Part shown: one piece after another, positions 40,187-46,805 of the stretch
How positions within the stretch are numbered: the first letter of the stretch is position 1
How the letters are laid out: each line of letters begins with the position of its first letter
Virus record (IMG/VR): IMGVR_UViG_3300028837_000933
Coordinates: 57,821 to 121,820 of that record
DNA from: a virus
Strand: one strand, 5' to 3'
DNA length: 64,000 bases
Position numbers and translations under genes: made by a program
Notes under the pieces: generated by a model
Seen by the model: only the letters and a program-made list of their open reading frames with translations
Database searches by the model: none
What the model was told of the DNA's origin: nothing

Positions 40187-41185
40187 ATGCAGCCTAACGC
40201 AAAGAAAGTCAACCATGTGCCCTGCGCGGAGATCATCGCTGGCGACAACGACCGTCAGGAGTTCGAGACCCAAGCGCTACAGGCGCTTGCGGAGAGCATC
40301 GCGGATCAGGGCTTGATCCAGCCTATCACCGTCCGCCCCCTGTCTTTCTGTCCAGAGTGCAACACTCGCCGCGCCATTCTGGACGATCAGACCTGGGTGG
40401 ACTGTCCCGCGTGCGGCGCGTCAACGATCTATATGTACGAGATTGTCGCCGGCGAGCGCCGTTTCCGAGCCGTTTCCATCGTGCTCAAATGGCAACGAAT
40501 CGCCGCGTTCATCGTCCCTATGTCGGACGAGGATACAGACGGCGTGATGCTGGCCGAGAACATCGCGAGGGCGGATCTGTTGCCCATCGAAGAGGCCAAG
40601 GCGTACAGGAAACGCATGGACAAGCACGGCTGGTCCAAGACCGAGACAGCGAGGCGGTCCAACGTGAGCGAGGGCATCGTGAGCGGTCGGCTCAAGTTGC
40701 TTGAGCTTACCGAACCGATTCAGCGGATGGTCAATCAGGGAGATTTGCCCATCGCGTTCGGTGAGGCCATGTCGGGACTGAACTCCGACCGCCAACAGAT
40801 GGTGCTCACCTGGCTTGGCAAGATGAACAGTCGTCCGAACGTGGACACGTTCAAGGCGTACTGCACAGAGCTTCTGATCCAGCAGCAACAGGCATCGATG
40901 TTCGATATGACGGCGCTCTTGTCGCCCCAAGTGATGACCATCGTCCAGGCCAACGGTGGCAAGCTCGAAGAGATTCTACCGCGCCGCAACGACTTGCCGG
41001 AATTGCCCCGCAAGATGGGTGGCCTGGCTCGCGTCCTGGACGAGTACATCGTTGAACTGCTCACCGCCGACCCCGATGCCGCCCTGGTTCTGATGGACTT
41101 TTGGAGCAAGCTACTTGGTGCCAACTACGCCAAGATGGCACCGCTCGAGAGCCAGACCGTCAAGATTCTGGCCGGGAAAGCGTAG
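40187..41185 (+). CDS. ParB-family partition or DNA-binding protein with zinc-ribbon insertion
   Basis: 332 residues. ParB N-terminal domain with LIQPITVRPL (43-52), GERRFRA (89-95, the CTP-contacting box) and MLAENIARADLLPIEEAKAY (the ENxxR-xDL-PxE box). An HTH follows (GWSKTETARRSNVSEGIVSG). Between the first strand and GERRFRA about 30 residues are inserted with CPEC (55-58) and CPAC (73-76), a zinc ribbon not usual in ParB. No ParA is seen in the window, so plasmid-like partition is not shown; it could organise DNA or regulate transcription. Own promoter P3. Confidence 0.85.
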   Translation: MQPNAKKVNHVPCAEIIAGDNDRQEFETQALQALAESIADQGLIQPITVRPLSFCPECNTRRAILDDQTWVDCPACGASTIYMYEIVAGERRFRAVSIVLKWQRIAAFIVPMSDEDTDGVMLAENIARADLLPIEEAKAYRKRMDKHGWSKTETARRSNVSEGIVSGRLKLLELTEPIQRMVNQGDLPIAFGEAMSGLNSDRQQMVLTWLGKMNSRPNVDTFKAYCTELLIQQQQASMFDMTALLSPQVMTIVQANGGKLEEILPRRNDLPELPRKMGGLARVLDEYIVELLTADPDAALVLMDFWSKLLGANYAKMAPLESQTVKILAGKA

Positions 41186-41199
41186 AGAGGAGAACGCGC

Positions 41200-41529
41200 A
41201 TGTTGGATGAGGTTTTCATGTTGGATGCAGAGGATGGAGAGAGCGAGGCCGATCCGTTCCCGCCAGGAGAACTGCTACAGCTGAATGACCGCGAACAGGC
41301 TGTCTGTCCCGAGTGCGGTGAACCAGTCGAGGGAGTAGCGAAAGTCGCTTTTGATCGATTCAGGATCGGCTGGGACTCAGCCACTGAATGCTGGAAGTAC
41401 GATGTGATTTTCGGTGGAGCCCGGATCATCGACTCGGAACTGACCCGACTGTACTGTGACTGCGGATGGTCGAATGACTCACCACCCAGCGTTCGTATCG
41501 AAGGGCGTGACGGGTTTATCTACGAGTGA
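41200..41529 (+). CDS. Small zinc-binding hypothetical protein
   Basis: 109 residues from ATG 41200. CPECG near 46-50 and CDCGW near 88-92 frame a FDRFRIGWDS strand. The product of 41,912 has the same plan (CPRCG, FKVGWN, CEACGW), so the two are diverged paralogues. Follows parB in the operon. Confidence 0.65.
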   Translation: MLDEVFMLDAEDGESEADPFPPGELLQLNDREQAVCPECGEPVEGVAKVAFDRFRIGWDSATECWKYDVIFGGARIIDSELTRLYCDCGWSNDSPPSVRIEGRDGFIYE

Positions 41530-41540
41530 AAGGAGCGAGC

Positions 41541-41915
41541 ATGAGCGACAATGTGCCAGTAAAGGAGCCCCCGCTGGAAAGAATCGGTTACGCTATGCGT
41601 GAGTTGTTTGAAGGCTCTAGGGATATGGCCCTAGGCAGCCAGGACTTGCGCGAGGTGATGCAAGATGCCGGGCTGATTCTCAAGTTCGTGCAACGCGACC
41701 TTGAGGCCGCCCAGGCGGAAGCCGAGACCGCGGCAGAAGACGAGGACGAGTTCTATTCCGCCGACCTACCGAATCCCTTTGAGATGGGGTCATGGGCCGC
41801 GGTCGGAACATACGACACGCTGGCCGAGGCTGTGGCAGAGTTGCGAGAGCTTGGCTACCACGTGGATGACGAGGGCCGTCTAGCCCTGATCTCGCACTGT
41901 GAGGGCCGCGTATGA
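41541..41915 (+). CDS. Hypothetical acidic protein
   Basis: 124 residues from ATG 41541 (AAAGGAGCGAGC site; an upstream GTG is less likely). Helical first half ending in a Glu/Asp-rich run (AEAETAAEDEDEF), small strand-helix-strand C-terminus (AVGTYDTLAEAVAELRELGY). Overlaps the next gene by 4 bp. Confidence 0.6.
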   Translation: MSDNVPVKEPPLERIGYAMRELFEGSRDMALGSQDLREVMQDAGLILKFVQRDLEAAQAEAETAAEDEDEFYSADLPNPFEMGSWAAVGTYDTLAEAVAELRELGYHVDDEGRLALISHCEGRV

Positions 41916-42220
41916 CCACTGATGAACAGTTCGCCCCACCAGAAACGATCAGCGTTGACGACAAGGATATGCTGCTATGCCCTAGGTGCGGACAGCATCT
42001 GGTCGGTGATGCCGACCTCACGTACACAGGTTTCAAGGTTGGCTGGAACCAAGACGACACTTTCCGATTCGATGTCGAAAAGGGCGACTTGGCGTTCAAA
42101 ACGCTCACGTCACTGACCTGCGAGGCGTGTGGCTGGACGACCTGGGACCCCCAGGATCACCCGATCAAGTGGACGATCAAGGGCGTGCTGGTAACGCCCA
42201 CAAACGAGGAGGGAACATGA
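41912..42220 (+). CDS. Small zinc-binding hypothetical protein (paralogue of 41,200)
   Basis: 102 residues: CPRCGQ near 23-28, FKVGWNQDD, CEACGW near 70-75. The two Cys pairs and the intervening strand match 41,200. Both overlap or abut neighbours, so they are part of a single operon. Function unknown. Confidence 0.65.
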   Translation: MTTDEQFAPPETISVDDKDMLLCPRCGQHLVGDADLTYTGFKVGWNQDDTFRFDVEKGDLAFKTLTSLTCEACGWTTWDPQDHPIKWTIKGVLVTPTNEEGT

Positions 42221-42654
42221 GCGCTGACACAGAGCACGGAAAGAAACGAGAGGAAGAGGCGGTCATTGTCGCTATGGAGTGGCGAGATGGTAGGCCGTTC
42301 GAGGTCATCGTCTGTACGGAGACGTATTGTGACCTCTACGATGTCGAATGGTCACAGAAACATGGGCAGTTGTTCTGGCACCTATCGGGTGGGATGCCGA
42401 GAGATACAGTGCAGGAGCCTAGCGCTGGTCTGGAGCACTTGCCACCGGGCGTCACTACGTTTGAGGCATTGTGCGAACGCCTGGAAATGCACCAAGGGGA
42501 AGTAGTGTACTGTCAGGAATGTGATGACCACTTACCTACTAGTGGTGATTTGTGCGAGCATATCTGGTGGGACGATGAAGGTGGCTGGTGGAGCGGTCCC
42601 GGCTATGTTGAGTGCACCCACCAAGCCAAAGAGAGGAGACAACATGAGCACTGA
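42217..42654 (+). CDS. Hypothetical Cys/Trp-rich protein
   Basis: 145 residues with YCQEC (near 100) and later His/Cys residues (CEHIWW, CTHQ) suggestive of zinc. Starts MSADTEHGKK, close to the start of the next gene (MSTDTEH), hinting at a shared leader or duplication of the 5' end. GAGGAGGGAAC site. Confidence 0.6.
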   Translation: MSADTEHGKKREEEAVIVAMEWRDGRPFEVIVCTETYCDLYDVEWSQKHGQLFWHLSGGMPRDTVQEPSAGLEHLPPGVTTFEALCERLEMHQGEVVYCQECDDHLPTSGDLCEHIWWDDEGGWWSGPGYVECTHQAKERRQHEH

Positions 42655-43018
42655 CACAGAGCACATAGACGAGGATGGTTTCGCGAAGATGGAAAGCCAA
42701 AAGTCCTGGCGCGAGCATGGCGGCAGTCACTGTCCCTGGTGCGCAGCAACGGATGTGGAGGGCGACAGCGTGGAGATCACCGAGGAAGGCGCAGAGCAGA
42801 TCGTCAACTGTCTGTACTGCGGCGGGAGCTGGATGGAGCATCACAAGCGCCACGCCTTCGAGGTCCTCAGCGAGCCCACGCTCAGTTGTGGCGAGGTCGA
42901 CGAACTCGAAGAGCGGGTGATGGCCGAGGCGGACCGCCTTGACGAAGTCTTCGGCGCCATCGACCTGCGCGGCAGTTGGGCCGAGGCTCAGGCGGAGGCG
43001 AATCTCGCATGGCAGTAG
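42644..43018 (+). CDS. Hypothetical zinc-binding protein
   Basis: 124 residues. CPWC (near 30) and CLYCGG (near 57) form a zinc ribbon; the C-terminal half is acidic and helical. GAGAGGAG site; overlaps both neighbours. Confidence 0.6.
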   Translation: MSTDTEHIDEDGFAKMESQKSWREHGGSHCPWCAATDVEGDSVEITEEGAEQIVNCLYCGGSWMEHHKRHAFEVLSEPTLSCGEVDELEERVMAEADRLDEVFGAIDLRGSWAEAQAEANLAWQ

Positions 43019-43197
43019 ACGCCGCAACCCGATTCACGTTGAGCTTGTCAGGAGCCGCTGGCGGCTGCGTTTGCTGGCGACTCCTGGCCAATGGACGCAA
43101 TACCGGCGTCTCCGGCGTAACGTCCAAGGACAAGATCCGCGAAGACTTTCCGCAGATCAAGGCCGACTACCTGGCACAAAAGGCCGAAACGGAGTAG
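43009..43197 (+). CDS. Small hypothetical protein
   Basis: 62 residues, overlapping the preceding gene by 10 bp. Ser/Gly-rich start with CVCW, basic/acidic helical end (KDKIREDFPQIKADYLAQKA). Stops 3 bp before the next ATG. Function unknown. Confidence 0.5.
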   Translation: MAVDAATRFTLSLSGAAGGCVCWRLLANGRNTGVSGVTSKDKIREDFPQIKADYLAQKAETE

Positions 43198-43200
43198 AAT

Positions 43201-43491
43201 ATGGCGCACACAAGGACACGAACGCTTCTTGTGGCCGAGGTCAAGGTGGATGGGCAGACCTGGAACGTAGGTTTTCACGGCACGGTCGAGAATGGCTTGC
43301 TCAAGGAGTGCGAACTGATCGACTGTGCCGGCGAGGGTCATACAATCTGCCTGTCCAGTCCCGCCGATGTCGATGCGCTCAAGGTGGCCCTAGAGGATTT
43401 TGGAGCACAACTGACACGGACGATGGACACCCACCTCGCGGCCGCGAAGTTGTTCGCCACTATCGATCCAGAAGAGGAGGTGATCATGTGA
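43201..43491 (+). CDS. Small hypothetical protein
   Basis: 96 residues, strand-rich N-terminal half (TLLVAEVKVDGQTWNVGFHG) and helical C-terminal half. GAGGAGG near its end is the ribosome site of the next gene; overlap 4 bp. Function unknown. Confidence 0.6.
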   Translation: MAHTRTRTLLVAEVKVDGQTWNVGFHGTVENGLLKECELIDCAGEGHTICLSSPADVDALKVALEDFGAQLTRTMDTHLAAAKLFATIDPEEEVIM

Positions 43492-43928
43492 GAGTCCATA
43501 CAGCCGGCTACATCGGAGCCTGGACGCTGGCAACCCTAGTCGCTAAGGTCGAGGAGATAGACGCCGTTGTTGTCGACGTGCGTCTTTCGCCACGTTCCCG
43601 CAATCCCCAATGGCGCGGGCCGACTTTGGCATCGGCACTCAAGGAGCGCTACGTCCACATTAGAGAGTTCGGCAACGTCAACTATCGCTTGCGCGGGATG
43701 CACAACGTGCGTCTGAAGGACTTTGTGAAAGGAGTCGCGAAACTGGATCTGATGAACCAGCCTGACGTTGTGCTGTTGTGTGCCTGTCGCGACTACGATC
43801 ATTGTCATCGGAGCATCATCGTAGATATGCTTCTGGAGCAACACGCTGACCGCTTCGAGTACGAGGGCGAACTGTTCCCCATTGGCTACAAGCCGCCGCC
43901 TGTAGTCGAACAGTCAAGTTTTTTGTAA
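43488..43928 (+). CDS. DUF488 family protein
   Basis: 146 residues from GTG 43488. VDVRLSPRSRNPQW near 31-44, a conserved Y-HIREFGN segment and LLCACRDYDHCHRSII near 105-120 are hallmarks of the DUF488 family, whose Cys/His motif suggests a redox or nuclease-like site of unknown chemistry. DUF488 genes are frequent in phage and defence regions. Last gene of the operon, followed by a terminator. Confidence 0.8.
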   Translation: MRVHTAGYIGAWTLATLVAKVEEIDAVVVDVRLSPRSRNPQWRGPTLASALKERYVHIREFGNVNYRLRGMHNVRLKDFVKGVAKLDLMNQPDVVLLCACRDYDHCHRSIIVDMLLEQHADRFEYEGELFPIGYKPPPVVEQSSFL

Positions 43929-43946
43929 CGTTTTGCACACAGCACA

Positions 43947-43982
43947 GAAAAAAGCCGCGTCAGGTATTGGCGCGGCTTTTTG
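43947..43982. terminator. Bidirectional terminator
   Basis: A-tract, GCCGCG (43954-43959), loop, CGCGGC (43971-43976), T-tract; it would work on both strands. Confidence 0.85.
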
Positions 43983-44053
43983 CGTCCCCCCCACCTGGCT
44001 AGGGAACGCCCAGGCCCTCTTTTCTATGCAATTCCCATCGGAACCACATAGGG

Positions 44054-44082
44054 TTGACAAGCTGAGCCAGATATGGTATAAT
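44054..44082 (+). promoter_or_regulatory. Consensus sigma-70 promoter for a non-coding RNA
   Basis: TTGACA (44054-44059), 17 nt, TATAAT (44077-44082): the best sigma-70 promoter in the window, with no ORF behind it. Confidence 0.8.
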
Positions 44083-44088
44083 GTACTC

Positions 44089-44250
44089 GCCAGGGGCCAG
44101 GCCGAGCACTTAGCGTAGGTGACGACCCGAGAACCCCGCAAGCGGACGCTAGTGGCGATGCCCTGACGAGGGCAGCCGTAGGCCAGCGGTAGCCGCTAGG
44201 ACAGACGCTCCACAGGGGACGCGGTGTTATCGGACTGGTTCTTGTTTTCT
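44089..44250 (+). ncRNA. Candidate structured non-coding RNA
   Basis: About 160 nt downstream of the consensus promoter, with no start codon or ribosome site. Several hairpins are visible: ACTTAGCGT with ACGCTAGT, CCGC-AA-GCGG, TGCCCT-GACG-AGGGCA, AGCGG-TAG-CCGCT. It ends in a T-rich stretch (TTCTTGTTTTCT) facing the convergent membrane gene. It does not match tmRNA, SRP, 6S or RNase P RNA that I can recall. It could be a regulatory or decoy RNA. Confidence 0.5.
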
Positions 44251-44258
44251 AGGTGCCG

Positions 44259-44690
44259 TTAGGTGCCGTTACGGAACCCGTTGGAAACAAAACCGTGAGT
44301 AAGAGTCCCCGTGGAGCCAGCTACGCCACCCGCAACGACAGCCCGCCAGAACCATTCTACCGTCCAAGGCGCATAGCCGACTGCCGCCGTTAGTAATGCG
44401 AAGAGCAGGGGCACTGCCAGCGCGATGAGGAAAAAGATAATTCGTTTAGTGAGTGGCCGCATGTTCTCAAAAGGCTTTGGAATGTACTCCATGACGAGAC
44501 CGATTACAATGCCGATAGGAATTGCCGCCATCGGTCCCGACATAGCGAAGAGGAACCCCTCAAGCGTGGCGAACTCTGGAGGCGCGGCCTGCGCGTAGAC
44601 GGTCACCGCCCCAACCAGCAAGACGATGACCGCCAAGAACACAACCAGCACAACGCGTTTTCTCGTGACGTACTGAAACATGACTTTCAC
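44259..44690 (-). CDS. Membrane protein, possible holin
   Basis: 143 residues with three or four hydrophobic helices (about 12-33, 46-68, 85-105, 114-130) and an N-terminus MKVMFQYVTRKRVVLVVFLA. The only minus-strand gene in the right half, with its own strong promoter. Size and topology fit a phage holin or envelope protein; no lysin is seen beside it. GGGGGTGAAAG site. Confidence 0.6.
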   Translation of the reverse strand: MKVMFQYVTRKRVVLVVFLAVIVLLVGAVTVYAQAAPPEFATLEGFLFAMSGPMAAIPIGIVIGLVMEYIPKPFENMRPLTKRIIFFLIALAVPLLFALLTAAVGYAPWTVEWFWRAVVAGGVAGSTGTLTHGFVSNGFRNGT

Positions 44691-44714
44691 CCCCCGTTGA
44701 GATAATATGCCGCC

Positions 44715-44743
44715 AGTATAGCACAGTTCGGCTCAGATGTCAA
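44715..44743 (-). promoter_or_regulatory. Sigma-70 promoter for the membrane gene
   Basis: Minus strand TTGACA (44743-44738), 17 nt, TATACT (44720-44715); divergent from the promoter at 44,767. Confidence 0.75.
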
Positions 44744-44766
44744 GGACTACACCCAACGTGTAAGGC

Positions 44767-44795
44767 TTGCAGAACCGCCGGAAGTGTGCTATACT
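44767..44795 (+). promoter_or_regulatory. Sigma-70 promoter for 44,813 operon
   Basis: TTGCAG (44767-44772), 17 nt, TATACT (44790-44795), followed by AAGGAGGGAG and the ATG. Confidence 0.7.
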
Positions 44796-44812
44796 ACCGT
44801 CAAGGAGGGAGT

Positions 44813-45289
44813 ATGACGGACCAGCCCAACTACGAAGTCCTAACGGCGACCGAGTACCGCCAGCGCCTTCGGGCAACCACCCAGACCAGCCGCATAGCGT
44901 TCATCCTCAACCGCCAACGACCCGCCGCGGCCCTGGTTCCCTTTATTTTCCCCGTCCCCACCGAGCGCGTAGAGGCAGACACCCGCACACTGGCCGAGGC
45001 GATCAACGCCAACGGCGCCGCTGATCATCCAGTGCGTTTCTCCGTATGGGCCATGAGTGACGTACATCGCCGCATCGGGGATGTGTTCAGAGAGATGATC
45101 CGCGGCAACCTTATCGCGCTTCAGAACTTCGCAAACGTGATCGGCTGCTTGCTGCCGCTACCCGAACCAATCACAGCAGAGCAAATGGACGAGATGGCCA
45201 ACCGTCTTTACCGCGCCCAGAAGGCTATCGCTTCGGATCTCGCGGAGACCCTGGCCGCGGATGTACCCGATCTTGGCGGCGATGAGTGA
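44813..45289 (+). CDS. Hypothetical protein
   Basis: 158 residues, helical second half (RRIGDVFREMIRGNLIALQN; ANRLYRAQKAIASDLAETLA). First gene of an early-type unit under a sigma-70 promoter; overlaps the next gene by 8 bp. No family recognised. Confidence 0.65.
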   Translation: MTDQPNYEVLTATEYRQRLRATTQTSRIAFILNRQRPAAALVPFIFPVPTERVEADTRTLAEAINANGAADHPVRFSVWAMSDVHRRIGDVFREMIRGNLIALQNFANVIGCLLPLPEPITAEQMDEMANRLYRAQKAIASDLAETLAADVPDLGGDE

Positions 45290-45473
45290 GCTTACTCCGG
45301 AACAGAAGGATCTGGTGATGGACAAGCTGATCTACATCGCCGCCGGCGTAGCCTTCGAGCGCGACCGCTGCCTCAATGCCGTGTTGGACTATCTCGAACG
45401 CTACGAGGACGAGCTTGGCCCCCTGTCCCTTAGACTATTCAGGGAGTTGCGTGATGACATCAGCGAACCATGA
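45282..45473 (+). CDS. Small helical hypothetical protein
   Basis: 63 residues (MSELTPEQKDLVMDKLIYIA start), fully helical and acidic. ATG 45282 chosen because it couples with the preceding stop; a longer frame from 45261 exists. Overlaps the next gene by 20 bp. Confidence 0.55.
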   Translation: MSELTPEQKDLVMDKLIYIAAGVAFERDRCLNAVLDYLERYEDELGPLSLRLFRELRDDISEP

Positions 45474-45708
45474 CACCGACCGTCCCGAGCCCTATCCTAC
45501 CGAGCCGTGGCCAATCCCGCCCGCTCGCCACCAACAGTCGGCTGACCACGAGGCTTGGCCAGTTGACCAACGCGAGTGGTCGCCAACCGAACCATCGCCC
45601 GAACACGTAGAGGCGATAGAGCGGCTATTCGCTCCCCCAACACCCCAGCAAATGGGTGTCATGCGCCGCTGGACCAACCGTGTTCGCAACGCGATCATGC
45701 GCCGTTAG
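45454..45708 (+). CDS. Pro-rich hypothetical protein
   Basis: 84 residues: disordered Pro/Glu/Trp-rich first two thirds (DRPEPYPTEPWPIPPARHQQ) and a basic C-terminal helix (MRRWTNRVRNAIMRR). AGGGAG site. Function unknown. Confidence 0.5.
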   Translation: MTSANHDTDRPEPYPTEPWPIPPARHQQSADHEAWPVDQREWSPTEPSPEHVEAIERLFAPPTPQQMGVMRRWTNRVRNAIMRR

Positions 45709-45733
45709 TCAGCTGCGTCGGCCCTTGCCCCGC

Positions 45734-45761
45734 TTGACAATTTGCACGAAATGTGTATAAT
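45734..45761 (+). promoter_or_regulatory. Sigma-70 promoter of the phage sigma gene
   Basis: TTGACA (45734-45739), 16 nt, TATAAT (45756-45761), 27 bp before the start codon. Confidence 0.8.
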
Positions 45762-45788
45762 ATACCCACCATAGAGAAGGAGGGAACG

Positions 45789-46415
45789 ATGCAAAGCGGA
45801 CGGCAAGCCAAAGTATGGAACCTCTACGACCCCCAGGACTACGCCGAGTTGTACAAGCGCGTCAGATCAGCTGCCACGGTCGTCTGCCGTGGCCCAGAGG
45901 ATTACGAGGACGCAGTAGCGGATATGCTCGCCGCCCTGGTCGAGCTTCACGCCACCAAGCCGCAAGTGTTCACTCAGACCCCGAGCTACATCGTGAACGG
46001 TGCCAAGTTCAAGGCTCTCGACATTCGACGTCGAAACGCCAAGGACCAGCTGGACAGGCGCCACGCCAACATCGCCCTGGATGATTCGAGAGAGGGCAAG
46101 GATGGCGCCGGCCGCCCGCTGCATGAGGTGATCGCCGGGGATGACTCACCCGACATTGGCTATCTCAGGCGCAAGTATGGCGAGGCCGTTATCGCCGCCT
46201 TGAAGGACGCGATCCGCAACCTGGTGAGTGATGAGGATGACGAGAGAGGCATGATTCGCCAGACCATCATCCTGCGCCGTTTCTGGATGGGCGAAACGGT
46301 CAGCCAGATCGCCCGACATCTAGGAATCCCAAAGGGCACCGCTTGCACGTACTCCGCCCAGGCGCTCCGCCAACTGAAAGAGGCCATGGCCCCGGTCAGA
46401 ATCGAATGGGCCTAG
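45789..46415 (+). CDS. Phage RNA polymerase sigma factor, ECF-like
   Basis: 208 residues. Residues ~32-90 look like sigma region 2 (GPEDYEDAVADMLAALVELH; SYIVNGAKFKALDIRRRNAK). Residues ~150-200 are region 4 with an HTH (WMGETVSQIARHLGIPKGTA then CTYSAQALRQLKE). Two-domain size fits ECF sigma factors. It would bind host core RNA polymerase and redirect it; the CAATCR-N15-CGTT sites in this window are the likely targets. It is itself under a host-type promoter and is followed by a terminator, so it is an early switch gene. Start ATG 45789 has AAGGAGGGAAC. Confidence 0.8.
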   Translation: MQSGRQAKVWNLYDPQDYAELYKRVRSAATVVCRGPEDYEDAVADMLAALVELHATKPQVFTQTPSYIVNGAKFKALDIRRRNAKDQLDRRHANIALDDSREGKDGAGRPLHEVIAGDDSPDIGYLRRKYGEAVIAALKDAIRNLVSDEDDERGMIRQTIILRRFWMGETVSQIARHLGIPKGTACTYSAQALRQLKEAMAPVRIEWA

Positions 46416-46431
46416 ACTCACAGCCAAGAGA

Positions 46432-46456
46432 GCGCCGCCATGAGCGGCGCTTTTTT
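46432..46456 (+). terminator. Rho-independent terminator after sigma gene
   Basis: GCGCCGC CATGA GCGGCGC followed by six T. Confidence 0.9.
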
Positions 46457-46467
46457 GTTCCAGCGCT

Positions 46468-46500
46468 CAATCAATTCTGAGTTTTTGCGTTAGATAGATA
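46468..46500 (+). promoter_or_regulatory. Phage-type promoter P4 (14-nt spacer)
   Basis: CAATCA (46468-46473), 14 nt, CGTTAGATAGATAGG from 46488. Spacer is one shorter than in the others. Confidence 0.5.
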
Positions 46501-46595
46501 GGTGAGCGCGGTGGCCGAGTCCGCGGCCTACTGATACGCTCTTCTTCTCTGTGAGGGTTGCCCAGCATCGCAAGGTGCTGGGCAGCTTTCGTTTC
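46497..46595 (+). ncRNA. Candidate small RNA with own promoter and terminator
   Basis: About 90 nt with no ORF, between promoter P4 and a terminator-like hairpin GCCCAGCA/TGCTGGGC (46560-46583) followed by AGCTTTCGTTT. The 5' part can fold through GGCCG/CGGCC. No tRNA features fit well even though GGTGGCCGAGT recalls a Ser/Leu D-arm. Confidence 0.45.
46560..46594 (+). terminator. Terminator of the candidate small RNA
   Basis: 8-bp GC-rich stem with 8-nt loop, followed by an imperfect T-tract. Confidence 0.65.
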
Positions 46596-46649
46596 CCCCG
46601 CAAGCGTGCCATAAACGCGCCATAAACGCGACAAACGCGCCATCCAGCT

Positions 46650-46690
46650 CAATCAGATCGTAGCAAATCACGTTAGATACGTGCCTAGTG
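46650..46690 (+). promoter_or_regulatory. Phage-type promoter P5
   Basis: CAATCA (46650-46655), 15 nt, CGTTAGATACG from 46671; drives the replication operon. Confidence 0.65.
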
Positions 46691-46737
46691 TTCGTGTGGC
46701 CCACAACACGGCACGAAGGCACTTCTTCCTTTGTTCG

Positions 46738-46769
46738 GCCCGTGGCGGGGCTGTACCCCCGCCACGGGC
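46738..46769 (+). promoter_or_regulatory. Leader hairpin before replication initiator
   Basis: GCCCGTGGCGGGG (46738-46750) and CCCCGCCACGGGC (46757-46769) form a perfect 13-bp stem with a 6-nt loop, 36 bp before the GTG start. Could attenuate or protect the replication mRNA. Confidence 0.6.
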
Positions 46770-46805
46770 AAGGGGAGCCACATAAACCACAGACAGGGAG
46801 GGCAC

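Noticed and set aside
44089-44250. Hammerhead ribozyme in the non-coding RNA
   Set aside because: CTGACGAG is present but the required GAAA core strand and closing helices are not.
46497-46560. Ser/Leu tRNA suggested by GGTGGCCGAGT
   Set aside because: No acceptor pairing, anticodon arm or T-arm could be found around it.
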